From Lytechinus variegatus (taxonomy: Eukaryota; Echinodermata; Echinoidea; Temnopleuroida; Toxopneustidae), in NCBI RefSeq assembly GCF_018143015.1, contig NC_054752.1, positions 5,381,216-5,445,215 on the forward strand: a stretch of DNA of 64,000 nucleotides. Direction: 5' to 3'. Positions 50,205-61,109 of this stretch are shown here, one piece after another. A model generated the notes under the pieces. That model ran no database searches and was not told the DNA's origin. It saw only the letters and a list, made by a program, of their open reading frames with translations. The position numbers were made by a program, and so were the translations under genes. Numbering within the stretch: the first letter of the stretch is position 1; every line of letters begins with the position of its first letter.

Positions 50205-50744
50205 CTTTTTGTTTGTTACAAAATCGCTAGAAGTAACAGTTCCTTGTTTCCACCCAGTGTACTAAGACGCACATGGTTGATATCCTTATCAATTCAAGAA
50301 GATTAAGACAAAGTGCAGTAAGATCAGATTCTAACGGGCGTAAATATTGGATGAAGCGATAAACTGTAACGGGCGTCGGTGAGCTTTAGCGAGTGAATTT
50401 GAAACGCACATGTATTACACTAGCGCGCTAGCATGCCTCGCCGAAAATAGATTTCCGATGCCGAGATTTACCGAAGAGTTCCGGATATCTAGTACTCTAT
50501 TAACGTTATAGCCTTTACTGATAGTTTATCCATTGCGATGATGATCTTAAAAGAAAATAAAAAAATCATCAAATATCAAAATTACCGGCAAAATTTCAGT
50601 GTAAATTAAAAACTAAATGGAGATTGTATTGGGAATAGTGCATCAAACCATTTTTCAAGTTTAGTACTCCTCCCTGCTCCCCCCCCCCCGCCCTGCGCGA
50701 GCTTGAAGACCCTTGTTCTTGCTTGTTAAATTTTTCTCGGGTAT

Positions 50745-51647
50745 GATTGAAGAACTTACTGTGGTAACACTGTGTTTGTTACCCAACTATGTGGGCAATT
50801 ATGTGATTAACAATGTGATCTGAAGTCTAACACTGTGACCACATAGTTTACACATAGTCAACTATGTGAACACACTGTGGTAACACTGTGTTTGTTACCC
50901 AACTATGTGAGCAAAATTTGTGATTAACTATGTGATCTGAAGTCTAACACTGTGTCCACATAGTTTACACATAGTCAACTATGTGAACACACTGTGGTAA
51001 CATTGTGTTTGTTACCCAACTATGTGGGCAATTATGTGATTAACTATGTGATCTGAGTCTCACACTGTGACCACATAGTTTACACATAGTCAACTATGTG
51101 AACACACTGTGGCAATTTGGTGCCCAACTATGTGGACAATTATGATTAACTATGTGATCTGAAGTCTAACACTGTGTCCACATAGTTTACACATAGTCAA
51201 CTATGTGAACACACTGTGGTAACACTGTGTTTGTTACCCAACTATGTGGGCAATTATGTGATTAACTATGTGATCTGAAGTCTCACACTCTGACCACATA
51301 GTTTACACATAGTCAACTATGTGAACACACTGTGGTAACACTGTGTTTGTTACCCAACTATGTGGGCAATTATGTGATTAACTATGTGATCTGAAGTCTC
51401 ACACTGTGACAACACTGTGACAACACTGTGACCACATAGTTAACACATAGTTTACACATAGTCAACTATGTGAACACACTGTGGTAACACTGTGTTTGTT
51501 ACCCAACTATGTGGGCAATTATGTGATTAACTATGTGATCTGAAGTCTCACACTGTGACAACACTGTGACCACATAGTTAACACATAGTTTACACATAGT
51601 CAACTATGTGAACACACTGTGGTAACACTGTGTTTGTTCCATAAGGG
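50745..51647. repeat. Right arm array of FB3
   Basis: About seven units of roughly 110-130 bp, each with GTTTGTTACCCAACTATGTG, TGTGATCTGAAGTCT and CACATAGTTTACACATAGTC. Outermost copy ends at the inverted terminus. Unit structure differs from the left arm, though the words are shared. Confidence 0.9.
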
Positions 51648-51892
51648 ATCCTAATTTATATATTAATTAGCAAATATATTTTATGTATAAATTAGTCCCA
51701 TTCCAGTGGGTATTAACAGTGGAAAAGGGGCCAAACTTTTGAAGTACCTCTATCACTCAGTTCAAAATCTTCAATTGTATGCTATTGAAAATCCCGCTTC
51801 CATGCAAAAACGTGTTATATTATGTAAATTAACAATAATTCATGTATGAAGCTGTATACCATTGACTAATCATATACTACATAAAGCATAAA

Positions 51893-52910
51893 GCCGTATG
51901 CCAACCAGAACAGTGGCAAAAATCGAGCCAGAGCGGCCAGAATCGAGTCGAATTTAGCCCGAATCCTCCGATTATCGCCAAATGACGACCTGAATAACGA
52001 CCCGAATCGAACGATTATGCAAGAATTTGCAAAGTACAGCCACAGAATTTCCCGAAAATGTGCCAGATTCTTTCGAAAAGATCTATATTCGTCAGCTTTT
52101 TGATGCCATTTTTCTAATTTCTGGCCAATTCGTCTCACTCGTCTATATTATTCTTTGTATTCGAGTAATGATTCGTATGATATGGGGGGGGGGGCAAGAG
52201 TCGGACATTTAATTACTCTACTACTGATACGAATAGGTCTTAATCTTCACAAAATGCCTCCAAAAATCCGACCGAATTCCATCGGGATACATCCCGAATG
52301 TGGCCCGAATGGAATTTCTTGTGGTCACATTCGGGAATATTCTGGAGGGTATTCGGCTGCTTTTTAACATTTCAAAATGAGCTGAATTTTTCAGCGAATG
52401 TTCCCGAATTTTCTTGTATTTACGAAGGCAAACAGAATATTCCTGAAACCACCAGAATACGTGTATATGGATGGATTCGCAGCTGATTCGGTTCCGTTCT
52501 AACCCTAGCTTTAAGCAAAGGGTTACACCAAAACCAAATTCTCCCGAACAAATTCGGATCAATTCTGCCCAAAATGGCCTGGATTCGGTACTTATTCTTC
52601 TCGGATTCGGGGAGCTCCCGGAATCGATTCGGAAGGATCCGGGACTATTCTGTTCTCCCTCCCAACGGAAACATTCTTTGAGAGATTCTGCTTGTCCTGA
52701 AAATTTAAAAACCAGCCGAATATCCTCCAAAATGCTCCAGAATGTGGCCAAGAAACATTTTTTTCGAGCCACATTTGGGATGAATTCGGATGGAATTCGG
52801 TTGAAATAATTTTTGGGAGGCATTTGGACAATTATTTTCGGAAGTCGATAGCTCTGATTCGGGACCTATTCCAGACAGATTCGACTCTGATTCGGCCTAA
52901 AATTGTTTTA
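51893..52910. mobile_element. Fold-back MITE rich in GAATTC/TTCGGG words
   Basis: Outer segment GCCAGAATCGAGTCGAATTT near 51927 is answered inverted by AGATTCGACTCTGATTCGG near 52877. Inner segment GCCTCCAAAAATCCGACCG near 52255 pairs with ATTTTTGGGAGGCATTTGG near 52808. The 200-codon minus-strand open frame (52221-52823) and its opposite-strand partners are products of this symmetry. Confidence 0.65.
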
Positions 52911-53194
52911 GAGATAGAGATCAATTCATAAGCCAATAAAGAAAAATCACTGAAATTATTTAGGTCACCTTCAATCAAGGGACGACAGAAAAAGAAGAAG
53001 GATCAGGTCTCTTTGCTCAAATCTGATATGTCCCTGTTCTAAAAACACAAATGTACATAGTTGTCAGAGGGACAGACTTGGACAGCTTTTTCTGCCGTGA
53101 GAACCATCCATATACCCTCCTCTTTCTGACAGGGGAAAACTCTACTTTGGAAAGAAATCTGACCTAATTTTTTGGCAAATTTATGCAAAATTTA

Positions 53195-53700
53195 TGCAAA
53201 TATATGTAAAACTCATCGACCATCCTATTTTGAGGTTTTAAACCGAGGGACAAGCACAAAACTATGCATAGGAGACACTGTTACACAGTTTATTCATAAA
53301 TTCATAAATTAGTCCCATTCCAGTGGGTATTAACAGTGGAAAAGGGGCCAAACTCTTTTGGGCATTTAAAAAGTATTTTTAGTGAGATATGGTGAATTAT
53401 GAGTTTTTTTAATTGCTTTGAAAAGAAAGATTAATTACTGTTTATCTTTTTCATATGATTTTGGTGGGGGGTTTTATTGTAAAAGGGGTATGCACAGGAT
53501 TTATAATTTGCATAAATTTGCATTTTAAACATGATGCTCTCCTCTGGTCGCATGGAAAGTCATCATAATAAATGAATTGTGTAACGGTGTCTCCTATGCA
53601 TAGTGTTGTGCTTGTCCCTCGGTTTAAAACCTCAAAATAGGATAGTTGATGAGTTTTACACATATTTGCATAAATTTTGCATAAATTTGCATTAATTAAA
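53195..53700. repeat. Inverted pair within the Harbinger-like element
   Basis: CATCCTATTTTGAGGTTTTA and CCGAGGGACAAGCACAAAAC near 53222-53262 recur inverted near 53600-53645, with GCATAAATTTGCAT-type repeats around. This is part of the ATTTATGCAAATTAG repeat system of the enclosing element. Confidence 0.7.
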
Positions 53701-54594
53701 ATTGAAAGTTGATTCTTATTCAGGAACTGTACAGAAATCAATCTAGATTTGATGCCCCGTCAAAATAAATCCCAAATACCCCCCCCCCCCCCACCCCCGT
53801 AAAAAAATAGGCTTCTATAGAAAAGTTTCGGTCTGTACTATACATATACAGTAATTCACGGTGAATAGTGTGATTTTGCATAATTTTGCATAAATTAGCC
53901 CTATGAAAAAGGATTCCAGTCATTGATATCGAGGCATCCTATCAAGAATTAATGCTTTTGGTACCAGTGACACATGTGGAGAAAAAAAATTGTGATTTTG
54001 ACAATTCTATATGTCGATATATGATTATACATGTGTTTTACATGTGATTTGCATATAATTTGCATAAATTAACCTTAAAAATTGATTCATACTCACCAAT
54101 TTTATAAAAATCGACCTGCAGTTGAATGTTTAGCAAAAGAAGACCCAAATACACAAAAATTGGGCATTTGAAAATTATTTTTATTGAGATATGGTGAATT
54201 ATGAGTTTTTTGCATAAAATTTGCATAAATTAGCATTTTAAAATAGGGTGCCCTTCACCGATTTCGGGCCACCCTATCTAGAACTAATGCTTTTGATACC
54301 AGGAACCCACATGCAAAAAATGGCGCTTTTGTAAATCCTGTCCCCAAAATTTTGCTAAGGCCCCTGACTATTAAGCGTATCGTTTTGTTTATTTAAGGCC
54401 CGAATTCTCGAAAGGTGGCTAACTTAGCCCAGTGGGCTAAGTTAGCCAACCGCTTTCATACACCAAAACTTGTTAAGGTTGGACATTTTCAGAGAATGGA
54501 AAATACTTGTGAAGGGTGCTTTTTGGAATCTCACGGTCGCGCCTATTACCCAGTCGACAATGAAAGGTGGGATTTTAGCACAAAACCAGTCATG

Positions 54595-56960
54595 TGTGTC
54601 TCTTTGTGTCGGTGCAGAAGATGTGTGTGTGTGTGTGTGTGGGGGGGGTGATGATTATCGATGCTAAACCTTTCTCTCTTTCGAGACAGAGAAAACCGAC
54701 CCAAACATTGCATTGGTGTCTTGAATTAAAAAAAAGATGGATCAAAATCGAAATTTGTTTCGTTTCAGAGAGAAGATACTGATTACGTTTTTCTTTCAAC
54801 ATGCATATATTAAAATGCATACATAAATAGTAGCCCACATTATACGCTATTAAACTTTTCTCGTCACTGCCCCCTCCCCCATCTCCTTTACACACACGCC
54901 CACCCACACACACACGTATTCACTCACACCCAACCGTGCATGCGCACCAACTCCAGCACACCTGACTTTTTATCACTCTCTATCGTCATCTTGCAATAAT
55001 ACAATTGCTTTCATACTTTAAAGATAGGGTGTCTTCTTATTATTGTCATGGGAATTGTAATGAAAATCCACCTATCTCACTTCCGACATCAATCTTTCCA
55101 GCGCTATCTCTCTCTTCACTTATCTCTCCCCCCCCTCTCTCTCTCTCTCTGAATTAACCTCTTTCAATCATTTATTATCTAGTAATTATAATTCAATGAA
55201 TGCATTTCTCGCTTTCTAGTTCCCTCCCCTCTTCTCTCAGTCACCTCGACCTCCCATCTCTCCCACCCCCCCCTCTCTCTCTCTCTCATCGTCTCTCAAA
55301 TCAGTCACAGTATTTTTACTCTTGAAATTATGCGGCTTCTATTGTGAAAGATGAATGCTTTTATTGAAATATGAAAGTCATCTAGCATGAAGAGAATAAA
55401 TACCCTGGAATATGCGATCTAATTTTTCTTATACAAACATTACTCACATCACAGACTATCCTATTCAGGTTAGACTCCCGGGGGGGGGGGCACTTCCATT
55501 CACGAGTGGATACCATGCGCGACCATGGGGTCTCGAAAAGCACCCTAAACACGTAATTTCCATATTCTGAAAATGCACCCCTAAACAAGTATTGGCGTGT
55601 GAAACCCTACCCTTAACAAGTATTCGAAACAAAACGATACTCTTGGCAAATATTCCCTGAAATGAACCCCTAAACAAGTACAGGAATGTTTTATTGTTAC
55701 GGGTCCGTCGGTCGTCGGCTTTACCTTATTTGGTTTAGTACGACCCCACCTTCTACACCTCGCGCAAATCGGACTCTAAACACGAAGTGTTGGGGCAAAA
55801 TGGACATCCTTTATAAAACATTTTAATTTTGTTTTATCTTTCCCGCAAATTCGACCCTAAACACGTAATTTTCCTAGCGAAATAGATACCCTTTTTTCAT
55901 TATTTTTTTGTTCTTGACACCCTTATCACGTTACGTACGTAACGTGCCCTATCGTGAAAAAGACATCCTTTTTACGTGTTTTTTTGGTCGCGCATGGTAT
56001 CCACTCGTCAATGTAAGTGCCCCCCCCTCCCTGGGTTAGACTTTGTCACAATACAGTATGAAGAATCATGACGTTTTACCTTGCTTTCCCAAAATGTATT
56101 CTTGTTTGGGGTTTCTGCTACTGTTTACGAAATTCATGAAAGAAAAAAAGCAATGGGTCTCGCTATCATTTTAGCACATAATCAAGTTACAAGGCGTTTC
56201 ATTCTTCAATGTGTTATCACTAGTCCGTATAAATAACCATTCTGGGCTGAGTTATTATTTAGCCAATTGAGCACTTTATGTAATGTCGAGTTTGGCCATT
56301 CCCATATCGTCTTATATATCCACTTGATCTAACAGCATTTATGGTATATCATTATATGAATTAATTCTGGATCACATTTCCATTATGTAAGTACAACAGA
56401 TAACAGACTTAATAAAAGCGATACCCAATCTGGGCATTAGACTAGATGATATTTAAGACCAAGGGATGGTTGTACCAAACTAATACTAGACCACATTGAT
56501 GGTAGACCAAGAGGGTTTGATGATGATCGGAGAATAAAAATACGTCAACTTCACTACAACCCCCTCTCCTGTCTCTCTCTCCCCTTTCTGCTTGTCACAT
56601 TCTCTAATCCCCCCCCCCCTCTCTATCTATCTCTCTGGTGTTCCTTCTCTGTCTCTGAATGTTCATTTGCCATCTCCCCTCTCCCTTTTTTACTTTATTT
56701 CTGTCTCGTTCTTTGAATAAACATGATAAATTCGTCCATTTCTTCATCTCTCTCTCTCTCTCTCTCTCTCTTCCTTCCGTCTCCCCTCTATTTTGTTTCA
56801 TATGTCTATATTTCTGTCTTTCCCTCTCGTCCCCTCCTGCCCTGTTTCCCTTCCTTTCCTGTCTCTTTCACTGCTTGTGTCTTTGTTTCCCCGTCTCTCT
56901 CCCCTTCTCTTTACCTCTCTCTGCAATTCTCTCTTTTGCTGATTCTTATTAGTCACATAT
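54595..56960. repeat. Simple-repeat-rich intergenic stretch
   Basis: Contains (GT)n near 54625, CT-rich tracts at 55125-55300 and a long C/T-rich region at 56560-56960, apart from the MITE at 55477-56036. Open frames of serine and leucine runs on the plus strand and Arg-Glu runs on the minus strand are shadows. Confidence 0.8.
55477..56036. mobile_element. Intact hAT-like MITE
   Basis: The left end CCCGGGGGGG with GTGGATACCATGCGCGACCA is answered at the right by TGGTCGCGCATGGTATCCAC and CCTCCCTGG. An exact 8-bp duplication GTTAGACT lies at 55469-55476 and 56037-56044, typical of hAT. Internal repeats of CCCTAAACACGTAATTT type. It serves as the reference for the split old copy at 38026-54570. 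Confidence 0.85.
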
Positions 56961-57082
56961 TAACTTCTGAAATAATTAGTCTTACAGGTAACTTGGAGGA
57001 GTGATGAAATTTAATTAAAGCGGAAACCAAATCATGACAATGATAGACACGCATTTTCATTGTATTTATTATTTTCTCTTTT

Positions 57083-57417
57083 TTAAAATCAAGCCCACCC
57101 AAAAATAATGATTTGAATCACTATAGAAAAGTCAAGCAAGCATAACGCTAACAATTTTTTTAAAACTCTGATTGAAAATAATAAAAAAAAAGGGTACGAC
57201 ATGCATACAGTTTCTCAGTTTTTCCCGAAAACAGTCATATGCTTACATGTAACTAATAACTCAGTGATATGCAAATGAGAGAGTCAATGATATCCCTCAC
57301 CCACTTTTCTCTTTTATTATCGTTTGACATTTTACCAGCTTGAGCGAAATTGACTTGTTTGCTCTTTCTCATTTTACGTAAATCTACTTTATTTGTTGGG
57401 GTGGACTTTTCCTTTAA
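57083..57417. mobile_element. MITE with AAGCCCACCC / GGGTGGACTTTTCC ends
   Basis: Left TTAAAATCAAGCCCACCC and right GGGGTGGACTTTTCCTTTAA are inverted. It is related to the MITE at 16238-16809 by its GTCCACC-type ends and the ATGCAAATGAGAGAGTC segment. Confidence 0.65.
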
Positions 57418-57969
57418 CATGTTTAAACAGATTTAGATATTAAAATTATCTAATATAAAGTATATGAAAACGATACATTTAAAACAGCCAAAAAAGAAAG
57501 AACACCGGATAATACGTTCAAAAGACGTATTTTCCAACTTTCACTAATATTCTAACTTTATTTAGAAAATCTTTTGAAAGCAGATTAAACAGATGTAAAA
57601 GTTAAGTGCATGAAGAACATGCTAATGATCAATAACTCGGCTACCTTCCGGTTAATCATATTGTATGAAAATAATAACAAAAAAAGGTGTTTGGATTTGT
57701 GTTTGAAAAAAAATATACTCTAATTATCGCTAACATCTCAAATTTACTTTAAAAATCTCCTTTGGTAATACATATAAACAAATGTGTAATGAAATGATTT
57801 AGTGTAACGTATATGCAGATATTTTGCTAGCTCATGGTTAATAGTAAATATAATTCATAAAAACAACAATAGACGATCTCAGAAAGCGTTTACAACCCCT
57901 TTTGCAGACTATAGCGCTAACATCCTATTTTCATTTTATACTCCTAAGTATTAATACAAAATCATTACA

Positions 57970-58150
57970 GGGGGCCGTTTCATAAAGCTGTTCGTATGTA
58001 AGGTAAGTTAAGAGTGACTCTAGGAACGACCGGTGAACCTTTCTTACGCGCTACACCATCGCCAATGATGTTTACCATTTACCAAAAGAAAGGATCATCA
58101 GTCGTTCTTAAAGTCGCTCTTAACTTACGAACAGCTTTATGAAACACCCA
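57970..58150. mobile_element. Small MITE, GGGGCCGTTTCATAAAGCTG ends
   Basis: GGCCGTTTCATAAAGCTGTT at the left is answered by ACAGCTTTATGAAACACCC at the right, with AGTTAAGAGTGACT/AGTCGCTCTTAACT inside. About 180 bp. Confidence 0.75.
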
Positions 58151-59577
58151 CCTGATAGTACGAAACATGAAACGAATTAAATCGATTACAAACCAAACTT
58201 TTCAGGACCCCTATGTGATTACATGTATATTCATCATAGTCACAGTATAAAAATACGGCATCATTTTCTTACTGGTTTATACATATTTGAAAATTCAAAT
58301 TTCATACACAATATTTCATACTGTCATGTTTTGGCGATCCAGCCTCACAGGGTTTTTTCATAACCTCATGGAAAGCCACGGAATAGATTTTGTATCTACT
58401 CACATTTTATGTTTCTTTGCATTTTTATCTTATTTGCGAAAAACAAATTATACAACAATTGCGGCAAAATAATCTCCTTCAAGCCAATGCATCTACAATT
58501 ATAGGCCATGTTTAAAAAAAATATAGCAGCAATTGATAGATTTTTAGACTATATATTATAGCAAAATCACCTGTTAAATCTACCAAGTTAGATTAAATAG
58601 AAGTACAAGTAAAGCATTATCCGTGTAAAGAACCAAATCATACATAACTGTAAAAATGTGTCCATGTTTTTTACAGTAGATTTAGATATTCTAATGATAT
58701 AGTTGTAGTATGTACAAATGATCTTCTATAATTGTTGGTTAATAGTAAAATATGATACATGAAAACAACAAAAGATGCATGGATAAATCGTGTATAAAAC
58801 AACAACTATGGCAAACATCCCATATTCCCCATTAAGTTTTGATGTCTTTCCCAATTAAGTTAATTTACATTCTTTATACATGAAAAGATGTATAGTCACA
58901 ACAATCTTGAATAAACAAATCATTGATAGAAATAACTTCAGTACGCATGAAAAATGAAAGAAATCTAACCGATTTTAAATCTTATAGGTGATTATAATAA
59001 ATGCGCCTGCGAATACACAATTTCCTCCGTCCGTGTCATTCATAATAATTGAACATAAATTTCCAGCAACACTGTCACTGCCCGATATAGTATTTAAATA
59101 AACGTATTTACATCAGCCTAGCACAAACATCGAACTGATCATGTTTTTAACATGTTTAAAGCGAATGAATCAATCTTTATATATCTGAATGTGTTGATAA
59201 AAAACCGACCAGGAATCAACGACACATTTTTTGTTAAACTCTTGCATTCTATTCATTTAGATTCTTAAGAAGAAAAGATGTAGGCAAAGCAGTTTCGATT
59301 ACACAAAGCATTATTAAAGCAATTTTCGGTAAGATGAAAATGAAAGAAATCCAACAAATTGCAGTTATCTTTTTTTGAACATAAATCTAATAAACATTCC
59401 AGCAAGCAAAACAGTCATTGACGTAGGCCTACTTGAATGGAACGTTTTAAAAAATATCAATATGCAACTGTTCATTAAAAGCAATTTAAATTTGATACAA
59501 ATGGATATTCAAAATAAAGTAAAAAAATCATGTTTAACTTTTGCAGAAACACATATTCATATAGTAATTAGATCAAA
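58151..59577. other. AT-rich intergenic, nothing recognised
   Basis: Includes repeated but degenerate lines such as AATAGTAAATAT and ATGAAAACAACA. I see no gene, RNA or element ends. Confidence 0.5.
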
Positions 59578-61109
59578 AAGCAATAAGCAAAACATTTTCG
59601 TGTAATGGCCCCCAAAAACAAAAAAACAGAGCTATACATGACCAAAATGTAATAAATCACCATCAAATGCGCATTCTGATCACAGCAGATCCCGTTTGGT
59701 AAATAAACACTATAATTGTACATTTTGGTTACCAATTCCCAATTGTGAAATTATACATTACTGCTTATATGTTATGTAAAATGTAGGCCCCCTATTTTTT
59801 TTTGCAAGAGCACAAAGTGCAATTTACCTGTTTACCAAAATGTATCGTAATCATCGTAACAGCCCCCTCTCTAGGTAAATCCAGGTAATTAAAATCATGT
59901 CATGCTTTGAGATCATTCCAGGGGCCGTTTCGTATGTAGCCACATCAGAACAATTTGTTTGTTTACGTTGATCTGATGTTGGAAGTGAAAATATACAAAC
60001 AAGCAAGCAATTATTATGCTTAGATGTAAAGCGCATAGAGATACAGCAAACGTGAGCACGATCCAAATCGCAACATTATTATGAGAAAATATGGTCTAAT
60101 ATAACGCACTTTCAAAGGAGTCAAAAGTACACAATTTTAATGTAAAGGAGTATAGCGCTTCGTGTAATTTCAATTTTCATTACTGAATCAAGATACCACT
60201 GAACATTTATTTAGAGTAACAACTACTGTTTCATTAGCAGGATAAGACCGTGGTAGCTATAAAACACGCGATGGACTATTAAAAGGATGATTTTTTTAAC
60301 CGGCATGATGGCATAAATGAGGAACATTTTAACTGTTTAGTTTTACATATGGAACTGAACTCAAATGAAATATACACGGGTATAGTAATAAAAAGCTGCT
60401 ATGCAGACACACTTAATATTAATGTTTACTCACGCCAACAAAGCGACGGCGTAGTCTGGTATAAGATATTCTGAGACAACGTGTACAATAAAAGAGTATA
60501 ACCCTGATAGGTTTTCAATATGACTATGAAGCTTACCCACAATCAAACCATGGATTACAATGCGTTTTCATCTTTTTCTTTTCAATTTGAAAGCATATAA
60601 TGGTAATAAAAAGCAACATTCCCAATATCATTTGTTTGTTCAGTATTATCATGTCATGGATCTAGAGGATGAATCGCTTTTTGAATATGAGAACATTATC
60701 TCCATCACTAGCAATCATATTCCCTGATGACGTCATCATCACTCGAGATCCGATAAGAAAATTGAATCTATCCCCAGTCTAGTGATAAAGGGAATGATGC
60801 TACTCTTCTCTTCTTCATATCACCCTCACTCATCACCTGATCAATCACACACGTCTTGTACTCATCATCTGATGACACGACATAGAGATCGTCTGTCATA
60901 CGATCAACACACACATTAAAGATGACATCACTGTGGGGGATTTCCCTATGATCTCCCTCTCTGTCAATGATGAGCGCTCTGCGATCTATTTTATGGGGAA
61001 GAGTGATGATGTGACCTGATGACAGCACATCGCGCATTACTATTTTCTCTTTACACGTGATGGTATTGATAATCTTATCATTAGCTGGATGATGACGTAT
61101 ATCATAGAC
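59578..61109. repeat. Segmental duplication, right copy
   Basis: Paralogous to 1-2090. It lacks the solo LTR of the left copy: ATTTTGGTTACC here is the empty site. It ends at 61109 where the TIR element begins. Confidence 0.8.
60660..61109 (-). pseudogene. Truncated TRIM-like propeller copy
   Basis: About 120 codons on the minus strand match residues of the propeller half of the gene at 1604-3442, for example NDKIINTITCKEKI, SSGHIITLP and HREIPHSDVIFNVCVDRM. The frame is lost near 60770, before the conserved end, by small indels relative to the left copy. The upstream half, including the B-box, is absent: the similarity stops at the inverted repeat starting at 61110 and does not resume after that element. 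It is a host-gene relic. Confidence 0.8.

Larger units (their letters stand above)
39396..51647. mobile_element. Giant fold-back element FB3 (CCCTTAT type, 12.25 kb)
   Basis: The outer ends are inverted and identical for about 35 bases, starting CCCTTATGGAACAAACACAG at 39396 and ending with its inverse at 51647. The host array unit reads AAAATATGCTAATTTA; here it is cut after AAAATAT and resumes ATCCTAATTTA, so AT is apparently duplicated. Each end is ~0.9 kb of tandem repeats built from CACAGTG and CACATAGT words. The interior (40260-50745) contains a four-exon gene on the minus strand, MITEs, a dispersed repeat and two fold-back elements. No transposase was found, so any enzyme must act in trans or lie undetected. 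Confidence 0.75.
38398..54370. mobile_element. PIF/Harbinger-like element with TTA duplication
   Basis: The ends TAGTCAGGGGCC and GGCCCCTGACTA are a perfect 12-bp inverted repeat, extended imperfectly by TTTTGGGGACAG and TTTACAAAAGC. TTA flanks both ends (38395-38397 and 54371-54373), and the intact MITE relative shows the empty target. A 3-bp TTA/TAA duplication is characteristic of PIF/Harbinger. No transposase is recognisable; the element consists of ATTTATGCAAATTAG-type repeats plus the large insertion at 39396-51647. Confidence 0.65.
38026..54570. mobile_element. Old hAT-like MITE split by a 16-kb nest
   Basis: 38026-38397 and 54371-54570 together correspond to one copy of the MITE seen whole at 55477-56036, in inverse orientation. 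Matching landmarks include GGATACC-GCGCGACCA at the left, TTTAGAGTCCGATTT near 38266, TCATTTCAGGGAATA near 38376, then AGCGTATCGTTTTGTTT just right of the insertion and GGGTGCTTTTTGGAATCTC near 54514. The copy is diverged from the intact one, so the MITE is the oldest layer of the nest. Confidence 0.7.

Noticed and set aside
52221-52823. 200-codon minus-strand open frame and overlapping plus-strand frames
   Set aside because: It lies wholly in a palindromic MITE rich in GAATTC/TTCGGG words; both strands read open by symmetry and no family resemblance is seen.
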